Assembly: GCA_041658685.1 (NCBI GenBank)
Contig: JBAZZS010000001.1
Location: forward strand, 1 to 64,000
Origin: Candidatus Gracilibacteria bacterium
Lineage (GTDB): Bacteria; Patescibacteriota; Gracilibacteria; UBA1369; UBA12473
Length of the DNA stretch: 64,000 bases
Reading direction: 5' to 3'
Shown here: positions 59,482 to 64,000 of the stretch, in pieces
Position numbering within the stretch: position 1 is the stretch's first letter
Layout: every line of letters starts with the position of its first letter
The notes under the pieces: model-generated
Told to the model about the DNA's origin: nothing
The model's input: the letters and a program-made list of their open reading frames with translations, nothing else
The model's database searches: none
Position numbers and translations under genes: made by a program

Positions 59482-60887
59482 TATTCCATGGGGCGGGCCA
59501 CGCGATAGACTTCACTCAAAGTGGTTTCGCCGTGCAGGGCTTTTAAAATCCCGCTTTGTTCCAAGGTGGTCATGCCGTTTTTAATGGCTGCGGTTTCAAT
59601 TTCAAGAGAGTTCGCCCCTTTCAACAAAAGCAAACGAATCTCATTGTTCATTTCAAGCACTTCGTAGAGACCCAATCGGCCATGATAGCCGATGTGATCG
59701 CATTGGTCGCAACCCACGGCTTCGTAAAAAGTGGGTTTGGCCAAGAGGGCGGGGTCTATTTTTTCTTGCGGAGAAAGGCGATCGAGCGCTTTTTTCACCA
59801 GCAAAGCCGTGACGTCATCAATGGTCGCGGGTTTTCGGCAATGTTCACACAGTTTTCTCACCAAACGTTGAGCAATGATGATATTGATCGTGGCGGTCAT
59901 GAGAAAAGGAGGCACTCCCATATTAAGGATACGGGTCAATGTCTCAACTGCATTGTTGGTATGAATGGTGGAAAGCACCAAATGTCCGGTGAGCGAAGAT
60001 TCGATGGCCACATCAATGGTTTCGCGGTCGCGGATTTCTCCGACCATCATGATGTCCGGGTCCTGGCGAAGTGCGGCGCGAAGTCCGCGCGCGAAATTGT
60101 ACTCGATGTCCGGATGCATTTGGCTTTGATTCAAACCATCCATTTGGATTTCAACCGGGTCTTCAAACGTGAGGATGTTGACATTGATTTTGTTGAGAAT
60201 TTGCAACGAGGAATACAACGTGGTCGTTTTTCCGGAACCGGTCGGCCCGGTGGTGAGGATGATCCCGTTGGGGAGTTCGAGGCTTTTTTTAAGCGCTTCA
60301 AGTCCTCTTCCAACAAGTCCTAATTTTTCGAGAGGCGGAATTTCTCGCGTTCGTTCTTGGATACGCATCACCACTTTTTCTCCATTGACGGTCGGGAGGG
60401 TGGAAACACGAAGGTCCAATTCCTCGCCTTGAGGTGTGGTCACTTGCGCACGTCCGTCTTGAGGGATGCGTTGTTCGTCGATTTTAAGATTCGACATAAT
60501 CTTAATACGAGAAACCACGGCCGGATGAATATTGGTCGGGTATTCGACAATTTGTCGGAGCACTCCATCGATGCGTAAACGAATGCGCACCGTGTTGCGT
60601 TCGGGTTCAATATGAATATCACTGGATCGAAGTCCCACGGCATACGTCATGGCTCCGGTCACCAATTGAGGAATATTCCCGGCAATGATGGCGTTGTGTA
60701 ATTTTTCGAGTTCCGCGGCGTCCAAGGCTTGGGTTTGAGCGGTGATGGCTTTTGTGGGAGCTCCGGTGGTTGTCGGTGTGGGTGCGGTTCCATTGTTCAA
60801 ATTCGGGAAAAGCGACACCCCTCCGGCAGAAGCAGGAGCGATTCCGTTTGAAACGGGCGCGGGATTGACGGCAAGCGTCGCGGTCAT
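59481..60887 (-). CDS. pilB: Type IV pilus assembly ATPase PilB/GspE, short form
   Basis: PilB powers pilus extension. The 468-residue protein has the C-terminal ATPase domain complete: RSSDIHIEPE at about residues 87-96, Walker A GPTGSGKTTT at 214-223, Asp box ILTFEDPVE, Walker B DIMMVGEIRDRET at about 278-290 and His box TGHLVLSTIHTNNA. A zinc tetracysteine is present (CEHC near 345, CDQC near 397). The first 60 residues are a proline/threonine/alanine linker; the N-terminal MshEN domain of typical PilB is missing. It starts 2 bases after the pilO stop. No pilT retraction ATPase is in the window. Confidence 0.95.
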   Translation of the reverse strand: MTATLAVNPAPVSNGIAPASAGGVSLFPNLNNGTAPTPTTTGAPTKAITAQTQALDAAELEKLHNAIIAGNIPQLVTGAMTYAVGLRSSDIHIEPERNTVRIRLRIDGVLRQIVEYPTNIHPAVVSRIKIMSNLKIDEQRIPQDGRAQVTTPQGEELDLRVSTLPTVNGEKVVMRIQERTREIPPLEKLGLVGRGLEALKKSLELPNGIILTTGPTGSGKTTTLYSSLQILNKINVNILTFEDPVEIQMDGLNQSQMHPDIEYNFARGLRAALRQDPDIMMVGEIRDRETIDVAIESSLTGHLVLSTIHTNNAVETLTRILNMGVPPFLMTATINIIIAQRLVRKLCEHCRKPATIDDVTALLVKKALDRLSPQEKIDPALLAKPTFYEAVGCDQCDHIGYHGRLGLYEVLEMNNEIRLLLLKGANSLEIETAAIKNGMTTLEQSGILKALHGETTLSEVYRVARPME

Positions 60888-60889
60888 AA

Positions 60890-61465
60890 TTAAAGATTTT
60901 GGAGATAAGCGTAAAGGGAAAGTTGAACACGAAGCGTATCGGTTTCTTCTTCCATTTGAAGCGAAAGAGCATTGATGGACATGAGTTGAACGCCGGTATC
61001 AAGGGATCCGGAGGATTCAATGTAATTCAAAAATTTATAAAAATTTTTCTCCGAACATTCGACCGACATGGTGACCGGGAGCACTTGGTAACCGTCTTTG
61101 GTTGTCATTTCACCATACGTGAGTTGACTCACAAAAAACGGATTGCTGCTGTAGTGATTTTTAGTGGCAAACGCATCAAACGCACGAGTTAAATCCGTGA
61201 GATCTTCTTTGCTCGGGAAAACCGTCTCAATTTTTTCCAATTTAACATTTTCGTTGTCCATGAACGTTTTTTTAGCGTCTTGGTAGACTTGAGTCACGGA
61301 CTGAGATTCTTGTTCCAAAAGCGCAAGCGCTTGGTCGGTTTGGGTGATATCGGTTTTGGCTTGAGACAGTTGGCCGTAACCGTTAAAGCCATACCATCCC
61401 GTGACTCCGAAAAGGATCAGAGCCAAAACGGTTGAAAAAACATGAGATTTTGGAGTGGGTGTCAT
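60890..61465 (-). CDS. pilO: PilO-like pilus assembly protein
   Basis: A 191-residue bitopic protein: one N-terminal membrane helix (VFSTVLALILFGVTGWYGF), a coiled coil (QLSQAKTDITQTDQALALLEQESQSV) and a ferredoxin-like periplasmic domain with VLPVTMSVECSEKNFYKFLNYIESS, which fits the core of PilO (Y..L..FL..IE). PilO dimerises with PilN and links the platform to the rest of the machine. It lies 9 bases downstream of the PilN-like gene and 2 bases before pilB, the usual order for a compact pilus operon. Confidence 0.85.
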   Translation of the reverse strand: MTPTPKSHVFSTVLALILFGVTGWYGFNGYGQLSQAKTDITQTDQALALLEQESQSVTQVYQDAKKTFMDNENVKLEKIETVFPSKEDLTDLTRAFDAFATKNHYSSNPFFVSQLTYGEMTTKDGYQVLPVTMSVECSEKNFYKFLNYIESSGSLDTGVQLMSINALSLQMEEETDTLRVQLSLYAYLQNL

Positions 61466-61474
61466 AGAAAAGGA

Positions 61475-63112
61475 TTAAGAATGACGGGGGACACGAGCTT
61501 GAGGCGCTTCTTCGCCGAAAAATCGGTTTATGAGCCCGTCCCAAGCCTTGAGGAAATTGGCGGATAATCCTGAAAGGAAAGAAGTTTCTTCTGCGGCAGG
61601 TTTTTCTGCTGAAGGGGTGGCCCCGGAATCAATTTCAGCGTCTGGAGTTAAAGTGTCGGTCGTGGGATCGATGCTCGGTTCCGCGGTTGCGTCCGTCGGA
61701 GCGGTGTCGGTCGTTGTATCAGTGACAGGTGTTTCAGTGGAGATGCGTTCCTCTTCTTCCGTAACCGTCACCAAATGAGCGGGATCGTCTCTGTCATCCG
61801 AGCCTTGTTGGAGTTCCACTTCGATGGAAAAGGAAGCGTTATATCCTTCGTCTTCTTCTCCGGATTTGGAAAAAGAACGGTTCGAGGCATTGGCGAAAAG
61901 AGGGGATTTTTCAAATTCATCCACCAAATCGGAAATCAGAGAGAAATTTTTGGTGTCATCGGTTAAAGTCGTTCCGCGAAGCGAAAGGGTTTGGTCTGCG
62001 GCATCGAATGAAATCCCGGAATAAGTGATGTTGCTTTCGAGTGCCGTAGCGTACAACGGATCCACTTCTTTGGTCACGGAAGTGACTTCGGTCAAAAGCT
62101 CGGTCCAATTCACACGCGCACTTTTGATGTTTAAAATGATCGCAAATTCATTGGTGCTCACTTGAGTCGCCATGGAAAAAAGAGATTGAATAACGTCGTC
62201 CGTGAGCTCGGTTTCAAGGTCAAGCGCTTTTAATTTTTGTTTGAGGTCTTTATTGGAAAAGAGGAGAGAAGCGCCCTCCAAATTGTCGAGTTCGATGGAA
62301 AGGGTTTCATCCGCGGCTCCGGTTGCAAACAGCGATTCTTCTTCATTGATGATGCGTTCTTGGAGGAGCGTGGAGTAGAGATCTTCAAGCCCCAGTAAGT
62401 CTCCGGCGGAAAGCGCGAGCGCTTTGGGATAAACAGGTTTTAAAAGATTGGTTTTAACGGTGGAAAGGGACGTTTGAATTTGTGTTTTTAGCGCAGCCAA
62501 TTCCACGGCAAGTTCGGCTTTGGTGTTGGAAGAGGTGTACTCGGAGTTGTATTCCGAGGCTTTGTAGAGATATGTGTCCGCGGTTACGATGAAGTCGTCG
62601 AGTGAAAATTTGGCCACCAAAAGAGTGTAGAGATTGATGGTGGTTTGTTCTTCTTGAACCGAGGTGGTGAGATCGGCCAGTCGGGTCACGGGATTTTTTC
62701 CCAACACACCAAACAGATTAAATCCGGGAGTCAATTGGGAATAAAAGAAAACAAAGGTGAAAATACCGATCAATAAGGAAAGTTTTACTAAAAATCCACC
62801 CAGGTTAAAGCTTTTTCCCTCGAGAGGAATGCCCGCGGTATTGGTTTTGGGTTTGGGGCCCAGGATTTTTTCTTTGGAATCTTGCTTGGAAACCACGGCA
62901 TTCACCATCTCGGATTCGCCCGCAGCGGTTTTGCTGGAAACGGATGGCTCCCCAAACAGATCCGGGAGGGTGGCGGAAGCCGAGGGATTCGATCCCGAGG
63001 ATTCGATAGACACAGGGAGTTCGGGAGGCATGGCAGGGCTGAGCATTGTTTCAGTCGGGGAGGTTTGTTCTGCATTTGTTTTAAGATCCGGGAACAGAAG
63101 AGAAGTCGCCAT
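61475..63112 (-). CDS. PilN-like pilus assembly protein with long N- and C-terminal extensions
   Basis: The 545-residue protein has a cytoplasmic, proline/serine-rich N-terminus (1-100), one membrane helix at about 106-126 (FLVKLSLLIGIFTFVFFYS) and a long outer domain with coiled coil and alpha/beta segments (about 140-430). A threonine/aspartate/proline-rich stretch (440-500) and a short amphipathic end follow. The topology and place directly ahead of pilO fit PilN, but it is about 2.5 times the usual length, so the family call is by position and layout. It is the first gene of the pilN-pilO-pilB-pilC unit. pilM is not in the window. Confidence 0.6.
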   Translation of the reverse strand: MATSLLFPDLKTNAEQTSPTETMLSPAMPPELPVSIESSGSNPSASATLPDLFGEPSVSSKTAAGESEMVNAVVSKQDSKEKILGPKPKTNTAGIPLEGKSFNLGGFLVKLSLLIGIFTFVFFYSQLTPGFNLFGVLGKNPVTRLADLTTSVQEEQTTINLYTLLVAKFSLDDFIVTADTYLYKASEYNSEYTSSNTKAELAVELAALKTQIQTSLSTVKTNLLKPVYPKALALSAGDLLGLEDLYSTLLQERIINEEESLFATGAADETLSIELDNLEGASLLFSNKDLKQKLKALDLETELTDDVIQSLFSMATQVSTNEFAIILNIKSARVNWTELLTEVTSVTKEVDPLYATALESNITYSGISFDAADQTLSLRGTTLTDDTKNFSLISDLVDEFEKSPLFANASNRSFSKSGEEDEGYNASFSIEVELQQGSDDRDDPAHLVTVTEEEERISTETPVTDTTTDTAPTDATAEPSIDPTTDTLTPDAEIDSGATPSAEKPAAEETSFLSGLSANFLKAWDGLINRFFGEEAPQARVPRHS

Positions 63113-63176
63113 ACGGTGTGTGTTTATTTTTAAGTATTCAAATTATTATACCGGAAATGAGGGGGAATTGCAACCA

Positions 63177-63196
63177 CTCACGAAGCGATAGCGAAG
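63177..63196. repeat. Dispersed hairpin repeat, copy f
   Basis: CTCAC-GAAGCGATAGCGAAG-GGAG followed by CTCCCCCTCC; nearly identical to the in-gene copy at 18894. A partial further copy (GAAGTGCGCTCCCGC) lies at 63230-63245. Confidence 0.65.
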
Positions 63197-63301
63197 GGAG
63201 CTCCCCCTCCTGTATTGCTTTGGCGCCAACGAAGTGCGCTCCCGCGAATTTTCATATTTCCCTTCTCTCTTTTTTTAATTTTGAATTCGCGTAAAAAAAG
63301 C

Positions 63302-63307
63302 TAAACT
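63302..63307 (+). promoter_or_regulatory. -10 element six bases before the helicase start
   Basis: TAAACT is followed by six bases and then the ATG at 63314, the same geometry as at 9932-9944, implying a leaderless mRNA. Confidence 0.4.
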
Positions 63308-63313
63308 CATTTT

Positions 63314-64000
63314 ATGAAAATCGACCTGAATCCCGAGTTCCAACACGCCCTCGATCTCATGGAATCCGGGAAAAATGTTTTTGTGACGGGCCGGGCCGGG
63401 ACCGGCAAGTCTACGCTTTTGAGTTATTTTCGCACACAAACCAAGCGAAAAACGATCGTGCTCGCTCCCACCGGCGTTGCCGCGATCAATGTCCAGGGCC
63501 AAACCATTCATTCTTTTTTTGGATTTAAGCCGGACATCACGCCCCATTCGGTGTTGAAAAAATTGAAAAAAAACAAGAAAAATATTTATAAAAAAATCGA
63601 AACCCTTGTCATTGATGAAATTTCCATGGTGCGCGCCGATCTTTTGGATTGTGTGGACCTTTTTTTACAATTGCACGGCCCGCGGAAAGGGCATCCGTTC
63701 GGCGGAGTGCAGATGATTTTTATCGGGGATTTATATCAACTTCCGCCCGTGGTTTCATCGCGAGAAAGATCGATTTTCACCACGCATTACGAAAGCCCGT
63801 ATTTTTTCAGTGCCAAGGGATTTGCGGATTTTAAGCCCGAATTCATCGAACTCGAAAAAGTTTATCGTCAAAAAGACGACGAATTCATTCGCCTGCTCAA
63901 CACGGTTCGCAATCGCACCGCGACATCGGAAGATCTTGGGAAATTCAACACGCGCCACGATCCGGATTTTCAAGCGCCGATCAAGGATTTCTACATTTAC
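63314..64000 (+). CDS. Pif1/RecD-like superfamily 1 helicase, 3' end outside the window
   Basis: The first 229 residues are present and the frame is open to the last base. Walker A is FVTGRAGTGKSTLL (about residues 23-36), motif Ia VLAPTGVAAINVQGQTIHSFF, motif II VIDEISMVRADLLD and motif III FIGDLYQLPPVV. A VYRQKD element follows. This is the pattern of Pif1-like helicases, which unwind DNA 5' to 3', including G-quadruplexes and replication barriers. Many bacterial members carry extra C-terminal domains that would lie beyond the window. It begins downstream of the hairpin repeats and is divergent from the pilus operon. Confidence 0.9.
   Translation, partial: MKIDLNPEFQHALDLMESGKNVFVTGRAGTGKSTLLSYFRTQTKRKTIVLAPTGVAAINVQGQTIHSFFGFKPDITPHSVLKKLKKNKKNIYKKIETLVIDEISMVRADLLDCVDLFLQLHGPRKGHPFGGVQMIFIGDLYQLPPVVSSRERSIFTTHYESPYFFSAKGFADFKPEFIELEKVYRQKDDEFIRLLNTVRNRTATSEDLGKFNTRHDPDFQAPIKDFYIY

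Noticed and set aside
1..64000. CRISPR array, prophage or insertion sequence
   Set aside because: No regularly spaced repeats, cas genes, phage structural genes or transposase were found; the only mobile-like signals are the 80-bp repeat cassette, the hairpin repeats and the orphan HTH gene.

Overview
The window looks like chromosome of an uncultivated candidate-phyla-radiation (Patescibacteria) bacterium; Peregrinibacteria or a close relative is the best guess. This rests on gene content: many short-spaced operons of proteins I cannot place, a type IV pilus operon with two near-identical short pilins, a 5557-residue SLH-domain surface protein, ThrS without its TGS domain, and an rpsF-rpsR pair with no ssb between. 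UGA is not read as glycine, because thousands of codons (the giant gene, mutS, uvrA) contain no in-frame TGA. This argues against Gracilibacteria and Absconditabacteria. No marker gene fixes the taxon.

Layout. 1-2.4 kb: purN, an 800-base gene-free stretch with an unassigned structured-RNA candidate, and two small paralogous coiled-coil genes. 2.4-9.9 kb: enolase, a metallo-beta-lactamase-fold protein, tRNA-Arg(CCT), a DUF1189-like membrane protein, lexA, tRNA-Thr(CGT), a DUF4256-like gene bracketed by an 80-bp direct repeat that carries a promoter, and an MscS channel. 9.9-15.8 kb: a NIF3-like small protein and mutS, then rpsF-rpsR-HAD phosphatase-proB. 15.9-26.3 kb: a five-gene operon of unknown function with a VirB6/TrbL-like membrane protein at its centre. 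26.3-35.2 kb: thrS behind a T-box leader, a PrsW-like protease, a methyltransferase, uvrA, a DUF711 protein, an excisionase-like HTH gene and a zinc-ribbon protein. 35.2-56.1 kb: a minus-strand cluster of four secreted proteins downstream of the giant surface protein. 56.3-63.1 kb: type IV pilus genes (two major-type pilins, a GspH-like pseudopilin, PilC, PilB, PilO, a PilN-like protein). The last 0.7 kb opens a Pif1/RecD-like helicase that runs off the end.

How the genes fit together. Three envelope modules stand out: the VirB6-like operon, the giant SLH protein with its secreted companions, and the pilus machine. LexA, MutS and UvrA are DNA-repair functions. The strongest regulatory signal is the thrS T-box: its TGGA matches the TCCA end of the tRNA-Thr encoded in the same window. 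A family of small hairpin repeats, in which both arms of the stem change together, is scattered between genes and in one case lies inside a reading frame.
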